This document shows, in pieces, positions 29,201 to 37,701 of a DNA stretch of 64,000 nucleotides. The notes under the pieces were generated by a model. It did not search any database, was not told the origin of the DNA, and saw only the letters and a list, made by a program, of their open reading frames with translations. Each line of letters begins with the position of its first letter. Positions within the stretch are counted from its first letter, which is position 1. A program made the position numbers and the translations under genes. This DNA is from Silvimonas amylolytica (GTDB lineage: Bacteria; Pseudomonadota; Gammaproteobacteria; Burkholderiales; Chitinibacteraceae). The stretch spans positions 613,109 through 677,108 of the forward strand of contig NZ_BMLY01000002.1 in NCBI RefSeq assembly GCF_014645555.1, read 5' to 3'.

Positions 29201-29274
29201 CGGCCCAGGGTCTGTTCAAGCTCTCCCTTCACCCAGATCAGGGAGCCTTGGTCAAATTCGGTATGCACGCTCAT
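23263..29274 (-). CDS. pilL: PilL/ChpA multi-Hpt chemotaxis-type hybrid kinase
   Basis: The 2003-residue cytoplasmic kinase is the core of the Pil-Chp system that controls type IV pilus extension and twitching. The N-terminal part holds several Hpt-like modules. Clear phosphotransfer motifs are HTLKGSGRMVG near residue 650 and HTLKGSARMSG near 1310; HTLGGIGATAG near 860 is a degenerate one. A long acidic Ala/Glu-rich region lies between about 900 and 1300. The C-terminal half has the dimerisation segment, a CheA ATPase (HMLRNAIDHG near 1595, GRGIGMDVV), a CheW-like domain and a receiver with Asp1934. It is the last gene of the operon and shorter than the roughly 2470-residue Pseudomonas ChpA. 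Confidence 0.94.
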   Translation of the reverse strand: MSVHTEFDQGSLIWVKGELEQTLGRAAEALKQFGTTPDAALLKHAQTHLHQAVGALQMVELQGLARYCEEAEHLVASVAREETGNHALDAAIAVTKDAIAYLERIAAGSPNVPLVLRDPLVKVAALRGQTISGAELFFPQLGQLVVPAELPTHTVPDADMAPWVRQQRTRFESGLLRWLRSRDAGGAAAMAKSLTELASAQTIMLPRAFWWSAAAVVDALPTNKAQTDLDPRHLLMRLNLQLRRLADGSTRVAERLFRDLLYILAHDQSQSTLAQKLKAAFELEGMLADAGAQTLSPQAQARAQTARQLREELAAAKDLWSRVAAGQQDRLPQLAAEITRLSHHCEVLEIPGLNTLWEGVSGVFERCAGRGISEPEALELATAMLLADNALAVYPQQADDFPAQVQAMLQRLANPAMAAEIDLPQLDAVSREAQEKLLVAQLAQEMRSNLRGIEDTLDAFFRDPSQRAALGGLDQTIYQVQGALMMLDSQDAVALLLAAHERVRQLAASEADPEAAELEELAEAFSTIGFYVDGLEQGRDDSAALRPMLTRLTGEVAPVEVAEPDVIAALEAEPPIGESPVIESEHIEIVEPETSRPLPSSEEAVDAELLEVYLEEAAEVLANIAAQLEVSRHAPHDRESMTVIRRGFHTLKGSGRMVGLFNLGEAAWVVEQLLNKWLQAEHPATPALLQLIDDAHHSFRAWVAQLSETGGAQVDSSDLAAQAEVLKQQLEQGNVLTTPPVAAPVPEPVAFQPADAPAELPPLFDAPHEHEDIAAPSVELAEEAPFDTPAIELADDLADTELVVDTPAPSDEIQIGQVAVSTTLFGIFCDEAGRHLQALLQGRTALQNNAPLAPSFLLSAHTLGGIGATAGFAPLGDLAYALEQSVQRSAEPPVEPLIHAVDRLEHMLGDIFAQRDPGHGVAEIAALAERNEQALSIALDEIAAEPVPAAHDELVLDDISLDSIELDEEPLSVAAAHEQIAEVEEHVAATPAGDEINLDEFELTEPSADELAALALLDGTHLDEHGEPVAPHETVAVAHEDDLAFDLGELSVDGLTLDEEPPLAAEAALDPEHETTAHDLEALLGEADLSLDLDVPPEALPIEVDAPAEEQAAIEPHTTVVELAPAAAVEPLADANDTHDALVTAHEALVTVHEALLATQAGGEHDVVAGDELTALALPEEEHQAEPADELIDATPLEAEPLEAIEAPITFDAEPAGAEPIELPPELGHVVQPLAMAAEESLPAALAAGVSLTDRKTELDQTLNDEIDDQLLPVFVEEGDELLPQVGGALRALRDGDMAEADRLKRILHTLKGSARMSGAMRMGEATHRMESRLLAAGTTVSGPLIDELESDYDLINLLFDELAGRTPKAADVVGQTAQAVAATQVRGPAQPLLAAAPDAEGKTTIRVRSELVDDLVNQAGEVSIARSRIESEMLALKSSLLDLTENVTRLRTQMRELEIQAESQMQARTREFQEAAQTFDPLEFDRFTRLQEVTRFIAESVNDVATIQHNLLKNVDESAAALTAQARMTKELQQSLMRVRMVPFASISDRLYRLTRQTGKEVGKKVNLELRGGRVEIDRGVLEKMISPFEHMLRNAIDHGLETPAEREATGKSEFGEVQVEVRQEGNELVVMLKDDGKGLNMDRIRAKALERGLIEAGQDVADRDLMQVIFEPGFSTASAVTQISGRGIGMDVVKNEIGNLGGRIDVDSVLGQGTSFTIHLPLTLAVTQVLLVKSSERLYAIPSVMIEQVQELKQDALAQLYENQAQEWLGTRYPFSYFPRLLGDAEVMPETKRFSTVLLLRSGANRMALHIDELVKNQEVVVKAIGPQLARIPGVAGSTVLGNGEIVLIMNPLALLAHGEVATVQKEVTVQSSAPAQLQTTPVVMVVDDSLTVRKITSRLLAREGFQVQTAKDGVDALQQLVDLKPAVMLVDIEMPRMDGFEFTRNVRANDDTRHIPIIMITSRTAEKHRNYAFELGVNVFLGKPFQEDELMGHIRSFITQ

Positions 29275-29532
29275 GAAGTTGATCCGGTTCGTTCGGAAAG
29301 GTGACAGCGCACGCGGTGGCTCAAATGACGCTCAGGTAAAACGCCTGGCGCAGGCACATCCGGTCCATGCGAGTAGTCAACCCTCCGCAGTAGATTCGTT
29401 CGGGTTTGCCATGCCACGTGCAGCGGCATGGATCCCTGTTGTTTGGCGCTGCGAACGGTCGTCTGTTCTGGCAGGGCCCACGACACGCGATATGGAGCGC
29501 ATCGTGGCCTGCCACTACGCCGTTCGTGGCGA

Positions 29533-31704
29533 TTAGCTCAGTTTGAAGCCGGAAACAGAACTCTTCAGGCCTTCGGCCAGACCGTTCAGCTGACCGACCA
29601 CCACAGCAGACTGTTTCACACCGGCGGACGTTTGTTCCGTCACCGAGAGAATGTCGCGCATGGAGGCGTTCACGCGGGCTGCCAACGTAGCCTGACCTTC
29701 GGTTTCTTGCGCAATCGACTGAATCTGCACAGCCAGTTCACGCGTAACGCGTTCGATCTCGGTCAGTGCGCGACCGGCCGCATCGGACAGCTTGGCCCCT
29801 TCCACCACACCCTGGGTGGACACTTCCATAGCGGCCACGGCGTCGTGCGTATCGGTCTGAATGGTTTTCACAATCGCGCCGATCTGCTTGGTCGCTTCAG
29901 CGGAACGTTCAGCCAGACGCTGCACTTCTTCCGCAACCACCGAGAAGCCGCGACCGGCTTCACCGGCTGCAGCCGCCTGAATGGCCGCATTCAACGCCAG
30001 CACGTTGGTCTGTTCGGTAATGTCAGAAATCAGTTCCACGATTTCACCGATCTCCTGCGAGGATTCGCCCAGGCGTTTAATCCGCTTCGCGGTCTCCTGG
30101 ATCTGTTCGCGGATTTCGTTCATGCCCTTGATCTGGTTGTTTACCGCGCTGGCGCCCTGTTCCGCAGCAGCCAGAGAAGACTGCGCAACCTCGGCCGACT
30201 GGCTGGCGGTATGCGACACGTCCTGGATCGAGCGCACCATCTGTTCAACGGTGTTGTTCGTGTTCTGAATTTCACGCGACTGGCGGTCGGCAGCGGCAAT
30301 CAGCTCGCTCGATACGCCCTGCGCTTCGCCGGTAGCCTGACCCACCTGTTCGGTGGCGCGGTTAATACCGGTAATCAGGGAACGCAGTTCTTCAATCGTG
30401 TAGTTGATCGAGTCCGCAATCGCCCCGGTCAAGTCTTCCGTCACCGAAGCGCGCACCGTGAGGTCACCGTCAGCGAGGTCAGACATTTCGTTCAGCAAGC
30501 GCAAAATCGCTTCCTGGTTCTTTTTGTTTTCGCCTTCGATCTGCAGACGACGACGTACCGATTCCTGGTTGTACACACGCTGCAGGAAGAACAGGGCCGC
30601 CAGACCGGTACCGATGAACAACACTTCCAGTACGGTGATCAGGATCGAGCCAGAGGTGTTTTCGTACACGCTCGCCAGTTCGACCGAGTTCTTCAACAGC
30701 GGCTCGGAATCACGGACGATGGTCTGGTTCGCCAAACGGGTGTTCACCATCGGCTGCATGTTGTGCGAGAACGAGGTCACCACGGTCTGGAAGCGCTGGA
30801 AGTAAGTCTTGATTTCTTGCAGCTTGGAAACCATGGCCGAGGTGTTGGCCGGACGAATCTGCAACTCATCCGAGCCATCAATAAAGCCGTTGATGATGTC
30901 ACCGAAGGTCGACGTATCCTTACCCAGCAAGAACACGGTTTCCGGGTTGATCAGCTCAGAGGCCAGCAGGGCGTTGGCGTTCTTGGCCATACGCTGCGAC
31001 AACATGGCCAACTGGTTGGCGTAATCGAGTTCGTGTGGCGTACCGCCGCCTTCGGTCAACATGGCGGCGAACTGCTGAGTCAGTTCCAGCAGGCGGGCAT
31101 CGTTCTCGTTAATACCGGCAACAGACTGACCCACGGTGATCAGCGGCTGCTTTTGCTTGAGAATGGTGTCCACCGTCGGGCGGCTGGGGTTGGGGCGGAA
31201 CGACTGGGTCCACACGCTCTGGACCGAATCGAGTGTGCCGGACGGGTTACGCACAAACAGGCCAAACAGGCTGTGGCCCGAGAGGCTGTTCAAGTCGTTG
31301 TCGAAACGGTTGTAGGCATCTTCCAGAATCTGGAACGCATCTTTGTCGCCCCGCACAGCCAATGTCGATGCACGCGCAATCCGCTGCGACAACATCTGCA
31401 TTTCCGTTGCGGTAGAACGACGTTCAGCGTTCACGCCGGAGGCCTGGAACGCAAAGAACGCAATCAGCGCGGCGCCTACGCCGGTCACCGCTACCGTACC
31501 CAGCAGCCACGCCACTTGCTGGCGCGCTGGCAGGTGACCGACCAGTGGGACCGGACGCAGTACCGCGTCTTCGTCGCCTTCTGGCAGACGCAGCTTTTCA
31601 AGAATCCACGTCGTTTTTACCGAGTCGCTCTTCTTGGCGGCATCATCGCCAGACTTGTTCTTGCGGCCAAACATGCCCTTCAGGCCATCCGTTTTCCGTG
31701 CCAT
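29533..31704 (-). CDS. pilJ: Twitching motility methyl-accepting chemotaxis protein PilJ
   Basis: The 723-residue receptor has membrane helices at about 64-88 and 352-374. They enclose a periplasmic PilJ-type sensor domain with two similar helices ([12 protein letters not shown] and [12 protein letters not shown]). HAMP and a methyl-accepting signalling domain follow, with the hairpin tip near [16 protein letters not shown]. It forms arrays with PilI and PilL and senses pilus or surface signals. A 62-residue charged cytoplasmic tail precedes the first helix. The gap of 258 bases to pilL is long and contains no recognised gene. Confidence 0.94.
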   Translation of the reverse strand: MARKTDGLKGMFGRKNKSGDDAAKKSDSVKTTWILEKLRLPEGDEDAVLRPVPLVGHLPARQQVAWLLGTVAVTGVGAALIAFFAFQASGVNAERRSTATEMQMLSQRIARASTLAVRGDKDAFQILEDAYNRFDNDLNSLSGHSLFGLFVRNPSGTLDSVQSVWTQSFRPNPSRPTVDTILKQKQPLITVGQSVAGINENDARLLELTQQFAAMLTEGGGTPHELDYANQLAMLSQRMAKNANALLASELINPETVFLLGKDTSTFGDIINGFIDGSDELQIRPANTSAMVSKLQEIKTYFQRFQTVVTSFSHNMQPMVNTRLANQTIVRDSEPLLKNSVELASVYENTSGSILITVLEVLFIGTGLAALFFLQRVYNQESVRRRLQIEGENKKNQEAILRLLNEMSDLADGDLTVRASVTEDLTGAIADSINYTIEELRSLITGINRATEQVGQATGEAQGVSSELIAAADRQSREIQNTNNTVEQMVRSIQDVSHTASQSAEVAQSSLAAAEQGASAVNNQIKGMNEIREQIQETAKRIKRLGESSQEIGEIVELISDITEQTNVLALNAAIQAAAAGEAGRGFSVVAEEVQRLAERSAEATKQIGAIVKTIQTDTHDAVAAMEVSTQGVVEGAKLSDAAGRALTEIERVTRELAVQIQSIAQETEGQATLAARVNASMRDILSVTEQTSAGVKQSAVVVGQLNGLAEGLKSSVSGFKLS

Positions 31705-31876
31705 TTTGGTGCTTCTCCCGATCCTGCTTTGCCCCTGTACGTCTGCGCGCTGGTTGCGCGTCTCACGTCAGTCGCTTGCGCGAAATCAATACAAAATAAA
31801 TAAGTGCGAGATAATCCGTTGTTTCTTAAGCGTTTGTCCATGTTGCAAGCAAGACCGTTGCAGCCTGGACACGTTC

Positions 31877-32389
31877 TTAATTCACACCGGCTTGTAAAAA
31901 ATGCGGGTCGGCGGCCAGGCGGGCGACATCCAGCGTCTGCCAGCGTTGGCCATTTGCGTCCCGAAATGTTGCCTGCGCCCAGGCGTGGGGCTCTGCTTCA
32001 GTATCCGGTTGCATATCGGCAAGGTGCTTCAGACCGAGCATGCGGTCGACCAGCACCGCCGAATGCAGAATATGGCGGGAATGCAGCAACATCAGTCGTG
32101 CGGCTGCCGTTTGCGTCAGATTCTGGCCACCAAAAAAGGCCGAAATATCAGAAACGCTCACGAGGTTGCCTCGCACGTTGGCCACGCCACGAAACCAGTG
32201 ATACGCCAGCGGTACCCCGCTGATTGGCGGTACCGGCATGACTTCTGCCACGTCTGCCAGATCCAGCAGCCAGTTACTGTCGCCAATGCGCACGCCCAGG
32301 TGGGCGTCAACGTGCTCTGCCGCCGCCGCCGTTTTCAATCGGGCGACGACGCCTTCCTGGTACTCGCGCAAGCTGATTCGCTTGGCCAT
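31877..32389 (-). CDS. pilI: CheW-like adaptor PilI
   Basis: The 170-residue CheW-domain protein couples PilJ to the PilL kinase. The domain is recognisable from LGVRIGDSNWLLDLADVAEVMPVP and FRGVANVRGNLVSVSDISAFFG. The start at 32389 (MAKRIS) is chosen because a GGGGGG ribosome site lies seven bases before it. An ATG two codons upstream lies almost on top of that site. The gene is third in the pilGHIJL order. Confidence 0.92.
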   Translation of the reverse strand: MAKRISLREYQEGVVARLKTAAAAEHVDAHLGVRIGDSNWLLDLADVAEVMPVPPISGVPLAYHWFRGVANVRGNLVSVSDISAFFGGQNLTQTAAARLMLLHSRHILHSAVLVDRMLGLKHLADMQPDTEAEPHAWAQATFRDANGQRWQTLDVARLAADPHFLQAGVN

Positions 32390-32457
32390 GTTCATTCCCC
32401 CCGGGGTCAATCCGCCCGGCCGTCTTGTCTTGTTCTGGCCGGGTGATCGCTGCTGTC

Positions 32458-32823
32458 TTACGACAGCGCGGCAATCTTGTTGAACAGCTCTTGCGGATCG
32501 ACCGGTTTGACGATGTATTCCACCGCGCCTTGCCGCTTGCCCCACACCATGTCGGTTTCCTGATTCTTGGAAGTGCACATGATGATGGGAATATGTTTCG
32601 TTACGTCGTCGCGCGAAATAATGCGCGTTGCCTGGAAGCCATTCATGCCTGGCATCACGACATCCATCAGGATCAGGTCGGGCATGATGTCCTTGACCTT
32701 GGCCACGGCTTCTTCGCCCGACTCGGCGGTCAGGACCTGATAACCGGCTTTGGTCAACAGTTCGCCAAGGAAATGACGCTCCGTGGGAGAGTCATCCACG
32801 ATCAGCACTTTTTTGATAGACAT
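32458..32823 (-). CDS. pilH: Twitching motility response regulator PilH
   Basis: This 121-residue stand-alone receiver has the Asp-Asp pair in LIVDDSPTERHFLGE, the phospho-acceptor in LILMDVVMPGMNGFQATR, and a conserved Lys in IVKPVD. The PilH-specific stretch VWGKRQGAVEYIVKP distinguishes it from PilG. In the Pil-Chp model it opposes PilG, promoting pilus retraction or acting as a phosphate sink. The start at 32823 gives the family length and removes an unconserved 12-residue extension. Confidence 0.94.
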   Translation of the reverse strand: MSIKKVLIVDDSPTERHFLGELLTKAGYQVLTAESGEEAVAKVKDIMPDLILMDVVMPGMNGFQATRIISRDDVTKHIPIIMCTSKNQETDMVWGKRQGAVEYIVKPVDPQELFNKIAALS

Positions 32824-32964
32824 GAGACTTGGTTCCGTGTGAGGTGTTACCTGGTACAACGTACCGGGCCGTATCCGGCACCGGTCAACTGCATTCGCCC
32901 AACTTGCGTTTTACTTCTTTCTTGTACTGCTGATTACTGTGTGCTGGTGCCATTTACCGCACAA

Positions 32965-33357
32965 TCAACCGGCCTGGCGGGCACGGGCATGCTGGTCAAC
33001 GGCCGACAACAGGCTGTCTTTGGTAAATGGCTTGGTCAGATATTCATCCGAACCCACCATCCGGCCGCGCGCGCGATCAAACAGGCCATCTTTGGACGAC
33101 AGCATGATCACCGGCGTAGCTTTGAATCTCGGGTTTTTCTTGATCAGCGAACACGTCTGATAGCCATCCAGCCGCGGCATCATGACATCGACAAAGATCA
33201 CGTCAGGGTTGTGATCGCTGACTTTGGACAGCGCGTCAAACCCGTCTTCGGCCAGAATGACTTCGCAACCGGCCTGGCCCAGAAAGATTTCTGCGCTGCG
33301 CCGGATCGTATTGCTATCGTCAATCACCATCACTTTGACCCCGGTAAGACTGGGCAT
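32965..33357 (-). CDS. pilG: Twitching motility response regulator PilG
   Basis: The 130-residue single-domain receiver has VMVIDDSNTIRRSAEIFL at its start, the phospho-acceptor in VIFVDVMMPRLDGYQTC, and YLTKPFTKDSLL at the end. The order PilG then PilH and the RRSAEIFL helix identify it as PilG, which promotes pilus extension. It is the first gene of the operon, so the promoter should lie in the 617 bases upstream. The gap to pilH is 141 bases. Confidence 0.93.
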   Translation of the reverse strand: MPSLTGVKVMVIDDSNTIRRSAEIFLGQAGCEVILAEDGFDALSKVSDHNPDVIFVDVMMPRLDGYQTCSLIKKNPRFKATPVIMLSSKDGLFDRARGRMVGSDEYLTKPFTKDSLLSAVDQHARARQAG

Positions 33358-33974
33358 GGTGTTCCTCTCCTTACTGCAACCACTGTCTGAAAGCGGCTGA
33401 CTTTAATCTGGTTGGCGACTTGATGGTTCTTCCCCTCGCCAGCGTGTGCTTACCAGGCTTTGTCAGCAAAACGCTTGCCTTGCATCTACATCCGTAAAAC
33501 GGGGTGCAACTGCGACTATCCCTGATCTGAACATGCCTTGGGCATGATGTGTCGTGGATCATACCGGCGCATTCTCGAATTAGACAAGGCTAATGCCGCA
33601 GCGTGTTGCGAGCGCAGCAGCCCCTGTCATATCCACACTGACAGACCCGAAAACCCCGTGATTTTCAAGATGTTCCGTGTTTTGTGCCGGTTGGGGTGAC
33701 GCACGGTGCAAACGCCGCGACGTCTGGCGGAAAAGCGGGCTGGCGCGCTTGAATTCCGAGAACGGGTCTTCTTATATATGCGTATGAAAGCAATTGATCG
33801 GGATCAGTCAATTGCCGGATTCCACCACAGCAAGACCGGTCCGCTGGTCGCCCCGCGTATCCCGCCGTTTCCCGTTTTTTGCCTGGAGCGTGTCTGTTCA
33901 CCCTGAACGCATGACGGCCGGTGCAAAAGGCAGAAGTCCCTGGTGTTTTCCAACGTCAACCGCAAGGAGCAATC
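33358..33974. other. Long divergent intergenic region
   Basis: About 600 bases lie between pilG and the YidB-like gene, and no convincing coding frame or RNA gene was seen. It must hold the promoters of the pil operon and of the YidB-like gene. An A+T-rich patch (TTCTTATATATGCG) at about 33768-33781 lies about 200 bases before the latter. Confidence 0.45.
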
Positions 33975-34370
33975 ATGTCTCTTCTCGATCAACTGGGCAG
34001 CATGCTGTCGGGTGCAGACAGTAATAATCCGTCTGCCAATGTCTTGAGCACCTTGCTGGAGCAATCCGGGGGGGTATCGGGTTTGATCGACAAATTCCAG
34101 CAAGGTGGGCTGGGTGAGGTCGCGCAATCCTGGATCAGCAATGGTCAGAACCTGCCGATTTCCGCCGATCAAGTGCAGCAGGTTCTGGGGAGCGATACCG
34201 TGGCCGCCGTTGCGCAAAAGCTGGGCGTTGATCCGCAACAGGCGGCTAGCCATATTTCTGAATTGCTGCCCAAAGCGGTGGATGGCATCACGCCGAACGG
34301 CGAGTTGCCATCCACCGACAGCCTCCTGGCTTCAGGTATGGAGATGCTCAAAGGCAAGCTGTTCGGTTAA
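33975..34370 (+). CDS. YidB family (DUF937) protein
   Basis: The 131-residue protein starts MSLLDQLGSMLSG after an AAGGAG site. It has the family pattern: Gly- and Gln-rich helices (LEQSGGVSGLIDKFQQGGLGEVAQSW), ISADQVQQVLG, and a Pro-Asn-Gly segment (DGITPNGELP) near the end. Family members are small soluble proteins of unclear function. Its stop overlaps the last codon of the convergent FAD gene by four bases, and its terminator lies inside that gene. Confidence 0.88.
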   Translation: MSLLDQLGSMLSGADSNNPSANVLSTLLEQSGGVSGLIDKFQQGGLGEVAQSWISNGQNLPISADQVQQVLGSDTVAAVAQKLGVDPQQAASHISELLPKAVDGITPNGELPSTDSLLASGMEMLKGKLFG

Positions 34371-35707
34371 GGCTCCAGATTTTTGCCAGTCAGACGGGCC
34401 GCCACTGTGCGGCCCGTTTTTCGACCTTCGCGAATGGCGTAGTTGGTGCCGCGATCTTCCGGATAAATTTGCGCCATCGAGGCCAGCGTGAGTCCGGCCA
34501 CCGGGCCTTGTTCAGACGGAATCAGTCGGCTGTAGTGTTTTTCAACCACAGGTTGCGACCAGCGGGCCTTCCAGACGTGATGGCGGATGATCCACTCGCG
34601 GCTCAAGGCCGGGAACATCTTTTGCAGATAAGGGATGGAGAAATCCAGCACCTCATCCGGTGTCATGGTGTAGAGCGCGTCGGTGTGGGGAAGGTATTTG
34701 GACAAATACACGATGTGCCGGCCGCCATACGTTTCGGCTTTCTCGAAATTGGTGTGTTCAATCACGCCCACGAACGGGAAAGTCGGGTCATTGACGTTCA
34801 GCCAGTAGGTTTGCGACAGGCTGCGGTCCAGTTCCAGCACCAGACATACGTTGGCCAGGTAGTGAATACGGTTCAGTTGCGCCAGGTAGTCCGGCGCTGC
34901 CCAATGGCCAATCATCCCGGCAATCAGGGGTAGCGCTGGCGTGGCGATGATCTCATCGGCCAGCAAAGTGCCTTGCGGGGTGTCGATGTGGAATTTGCCA
35001 TCAATCTTTTCAAAACGCTGTACGGGCGTGCTGGTGAAAACCTTGCCACCCAGTCCGTCAATATGTCGTGCCAGGGCTTCGGCCAGGGCCACAAAACCGC
35101 CCTTGAAGTACGCCAGGCGCTCTTCGCCACCTTTGCCCCGGCTACCGCCGCGCAGCTTGAGTTTGTTCCAGAACCAGACCGCTGAGATCTGGTCAGCGAC
35201 CGGGCCAAACTTGCCTTTGAGCAAGGGCTCCCACACCACCCTGTAAACTTGCTCACCGCCCAGTTCACGCAGCCATTCAGCGGCCGTTTTGTCTTCCAGC
35301 GCCATCCAGTTGTCGACCTTGCGCGCGCGCAGGGCAAGCAAGCCCAGGCGGACGCGGTTTACAAAGCTCAGCGGCGTGAAGCGTAGCAAGTCTGCTGGCG
35401 TAGAGAGTTTGAAGAAGTTGTTGGCGAACCACACACCGGTATTGGTCGGATTGATGGCGATGTGATCGTTGAGATGGAGCTCATCAATCAGCGCCATCAC
35501 TTCACGGTCGTTGGTAAACCAGTGGTGATAAAAGCGGTCGAGTTTTTCGCCTTCCACGTCAAACGCACTGGCCAGGCCGCCAATGTGGTCGTCGGCCTCA
35601 AGCACGGTGACATCCACGCCGGCGCGCGCCAGTTCATAAGCGGCGGCAAGGCCGGTGAAACCGCCGCCAATGATGGCGACGCGGGTGCTGGCGGGAAGGG
35701 CGCTCAT
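34367..35707 (-). CDS. NAD(P)/FAD-dependent oxidoreductase, amine-oxidase fold
   Basis: The 446-residue flavoprotein has an FAD dinucleotide motif (AIIGGGFTGLAAAYELA, about 10-26) with the ribose-binding Glu in VLEADDHIGGLAS. A second FAD contact near the C-terminus (YPEDRGTNYAIREGR) is typical of the protoporphyrinogen-oxidase/phytoene-desaturase/amine-oxidase superfamily. UDP-galactopyranose mutase has a related fold. The substrate is unknown. It is the last of five tightly spaced genes and overlaps the flippase-like gene by four bases (ATGA), so a role in modifying the lipid or sugar handled by that operon is likely (inference). Confidence 0.85.
   Translation of the reverse strand: MSALPASTRVAIIGGGFTGLAAAYELARAGVDVTVLEADDHIGGLASAFDVEGEKLDRFYHHWFTNDREVMALIDELHLNDHIAINPTNTGVWFANNFFKLSTPADLLRFTPLSFVNRVRLGLLALRARKVDNWMALEDKTAAEWLRELGGEQVYRVVWEPLLKGKFGPVADQISAVWFWNKLKLRGGSRGKGGEERLAYFKGGFVALAEALARHIDGLGGKVFTSTPVQRFEKIDGKFHIDTPQGTLLADEIIATPALPLIAGMIGHWAAPDYLAQLNRIHYLANVCLVLELDRSLSQTYWLNVNDPTFPFVGVIEHTNFEKAETYGGRHIVYLSKYLPHTDALYTMTPDEVLDFSIPYLQKMFPALSREWIIRHHVWKARWSQPVVEKHYSRLIPSEQGPVAGLTLASMAQIYPEDRGTNYAIREGRKTGRTVAARLTGKNLEP
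34394..34423 (+). terminator. Terminator of the YidB-like gene, inside the opposing CDS
   Basis: ACGGGCCGC and GCGGCCCGT form a perfect nine-base stem around a six-base loop, with a T-run. It lies 24 bases after the YidB-like stop and wholly within the last codons of the convergent FAD oxidoreductase. Confidence 0.82.
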
Positions 35708-36696
35708 GAAGTCTGGTTCCGGGGCTGGCGGGAAAGCGGGTTAAGGATCAGATAAAGACCGCCCAGCACGGTGGGTGGTAACCACAGCAGCAAATGCACG
35801 ACGACGGCGAAGGCGGCCGCTGCGGTGGTGCCATTGCCCAATGCCGTCATGGCATGCACGGTGAAGTAATCAAACGTGCCGACATAACCGGGTGTGGATG
35901 GAATCAACGTTGCCAGCGTGCCGACGGGTAAAGCGAGCCAGCCGGCCGCGGGCGCGGTCAGATCGGGCAGCGATTGCGCCGCCAGCCAGAATACAAAGCC
36001 TTCAGCCAACCATGCGGCCAGTGACCAGCCCACCAGGCGCAGCATGGTGGTGCCCTGGGCCAGATGGGCCAGCGTGGTCAGCCCTTTGTCGACCTCGGCA
36101 CGCAGCCGGACACCAATGCCCGGCGCGAAGCGGGCAATGATGGCGGTGGCCGCCCGAGCCAGTGGCGCAAAAGCTTGCGGGAACAACAATACAGCCAGGA
36201 TCACCAAGGCCAGTGCAAACAGAAACCCGGCCCCAACCCCCGAGAAACTGGCGACATCAAGCCTGAATGCCATCAGTGCAGCACCCAGCAAGACCAGCAC
36301 CATCAAGAGATCCAGCAAACGCTCGACAAACAATGTGGCCAGGACGGTGCCGGAGGTTGTACCCAGGCGCTGATTGAAAGCAAACGCGCGCAGCACGTCG
36401 CCGGCGCGGAACGGCAGTACGTTGTTGGTGGCAAAGCTGGCGAGCAGCGGGCCCGCGCAGGTTAACCAGCTGATGCCGGGGACATCTTTGGCCAGCATGG
36501 CTCGCCAGCGGGCAATGCGGCAGCTATAGCCCACAAAAAACGCGCCCAGCGCGGCAAGGACCCAACCAGGTCGTGTAGCGGCCAATGTGGTTACAAGGCC
36601 GTGCCAGTCGATCTGACGCAGGATCAACCAGGTAAACAGCGCGGCCAGTGCAGCGCCTGCTAAAAGCCGAACAGGTGAACGGGACGACTGACTCAT
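35704..36696 (-). CDS. Flippase-like integral membrane protein (UPF0104/LPG_synthase_TM)
   Basis: The 330-residue protein has about eight hydrophobic helices. The family signature is visible: a first helix ending ILRQIDW, then YSCRIARWRAML, ATNNVLPFRAGDVLRAF and TLFVERLLDLLMV. The last part has TPGYVGTFDYFTVHAMTALG. This matches the AglD/MprF-N-terminal superfamily, thought to move or modify lipid-linked molecules. The gene is four bases from the GT2 gene and overlaps the FAD gene, so it is part of one transcription unit and probably handles the same polyprenyl-linked donor. Confidence 0.88.
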   Translation of the reverse strand: MSQSSRSPVRLLAGAALAALFTWLILRQIDWHGLVTTLAATRPGWVLAALGAFFVGYSCRIARWRAMLAKDVPGISWLTCAGPLLASFATNNVLPFRAGDVLRAFAFNQRLGTTSGTVLATLFVERLLDLLMVLVLLGAALMAFRLDVASFSGVGAGFLFALALVILAVLLFPQAFAPLARAATAIIARFAPGIGVRLRAEVDKGLTTLAHLAQGTTMLRLVGWSLAAWLAEGFVFWLAAQSLPDLTAPAAGWLALPVGTLATLIPSTPGYVGTFDYFTVHAMTALGNGTTAAAAFAVVVHLLLWLPPTVLGGLYLILNPLSRQPRNQTS

Positions 36697-36699
36697 GTG

Positions 36700-37686
36700 T
36701 TATTTGCGATCCACGACCGGGCTGCGACTGGCTGCAGGGCCACTGCCGCCGGCATAACCGATATATTCGTCGACGACATACAACGGACGGCGTTTGACCT
36801 CGCTGTACACGCGACCCATGTACTCACCCAGAATGCCGACGCACACCAGTTGCACACCGCCCAGGAACAACACGGCGATCATCAGCGCGGTCCAGCCTTC
36901 TACCCAGATATTGGTGAACAAGCGCAGCGCCACCGCATACACAATGCCCAGCAATGCCAGCGCCGCCGCTGTCATGCCGACACCAATCGACAGCTGCAAG
37001 GGTTTGCTGGAGAACGACAAAATGCCATCCGTGGCGAACCGGATCATTTTCTTGAGCGGGTATTTGCTTTCGCCGGCAAAACGCTCGGCCCGCGCGTAGG
37101 GCAGAGATGTCTGCCGAAAGCCGGCCCAGCTCACCATGCCGCGCACAAAGCGGTCACGCTCTGGCATGGCACGCAACACATCAACCACCTTGCGGCTCAT
37201 CAGCCGGAAGTCTCCGGTATCCAGCGGAATAGGCACGTCAGAGAGCTTGTTCAGCAAACGGTAGAAGGTACGGGCGGTCGACAGTTTGAAGGCGGACTCG
37301 CCAGGGCGATCGGTGCGTGTGCCATAGACCACGTCGTAACCTTCGCGCCAGAGTGCAACCATCTGGTGGATGACTTCTGGTGGGTCTTGCAGGTCCGCAT
37401 CGATCAGCACAACCGCATCGCCGTGTGCGGCATCCAGCCCCGCAGACACGGCAATCTGATGACCAAAATTACGGGCAAAGGCGATCAGGCGTACATGCGG
37501 GTCGGCCATGGCAATCTCTTTGAGCAGCGCCCGCGTGCCGTCCCGGCTGCCGTCATCTATGAAGACCAGTTCATAGTCGAGATCGGTCAATCCAGCGCAA
37601 AACGCCTTGAGGCGGCGCGATGTTTCACCAATGACTTCTTCTTCGTTGTAACACGGCACGACAATGGACAGCAGCGGGTTGCTCAT
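36700..37686 (-). CDS. Family 2 glycosyltransferase, polyprenyl-phosphate sugar synthase type (GtrB/DPM1-like)
   Basis: The 328-residue protein has a GT-A catalytic domain (SIVVPCYNEEEVI at about 5-17, DDGSRDGT, and the DAD motif in VVLIDADLQDPPE). Two C-terminal membrane helices follow (about 235-300). This is the layout of GtrB, ArnC and PglI-like enzymes that transfer a sugar from a nucleotide to undecaprenyl phosphate on the cytoplasmic face. GAGGAG precedes the ATG at 37686. It lies 15 bases after a DUF2298 gene and three before the flippase gene, so it probably makes the lipid-linked donor for that pathway. Confidence 0.92.
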   Translation of the reverse strand: MSNPLLSIVVPCYNEEEVIGETSRRLKAFCAGLTDLDYELVFIDDGSRDGTRALLKEIAMADPHVRLIAFARNFGHQIAVSAGLDAAHGDAVVLIDADLQDPPEVIHQMVALWREGYDVVYGTRTDRPGESAFKLSTARTFYRLLNKLSDVPIPLDTGDFRLMSRKVVDVLRAMPERDRFVRGMVSWAGFRQTSLPYARAERFAGESKYPLKKMIRFATDGILSFSSKPLQLSIGVGMTAAALALLGIVYAVALRLFTNIWVEGWTALMIAVLFLGGVQLVCVGILGEYMGRVYSEVKRRPLYVVDEYIGYAGGSGPAASRSPVVDRK

Positions 37687-37701
37687 GGAGGCTCCTCGCA
37701 T

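Noticed and set aside
33690-33760. Possible c-di-GMP (GEMM) riboswitch, from GACGCACGGTGCAAACG upstream of the YidB-like gene
   Set aside because: Only a partial match to the first conserved segment is seen. The second conserved segment and the tetraloop receptor pattern are missing.
33706-33906. Small rightward frame before the YidB-like gene
   Set aside because: No ribosome site, unusual composition and no similarity to any family. It lies in the promoter region.
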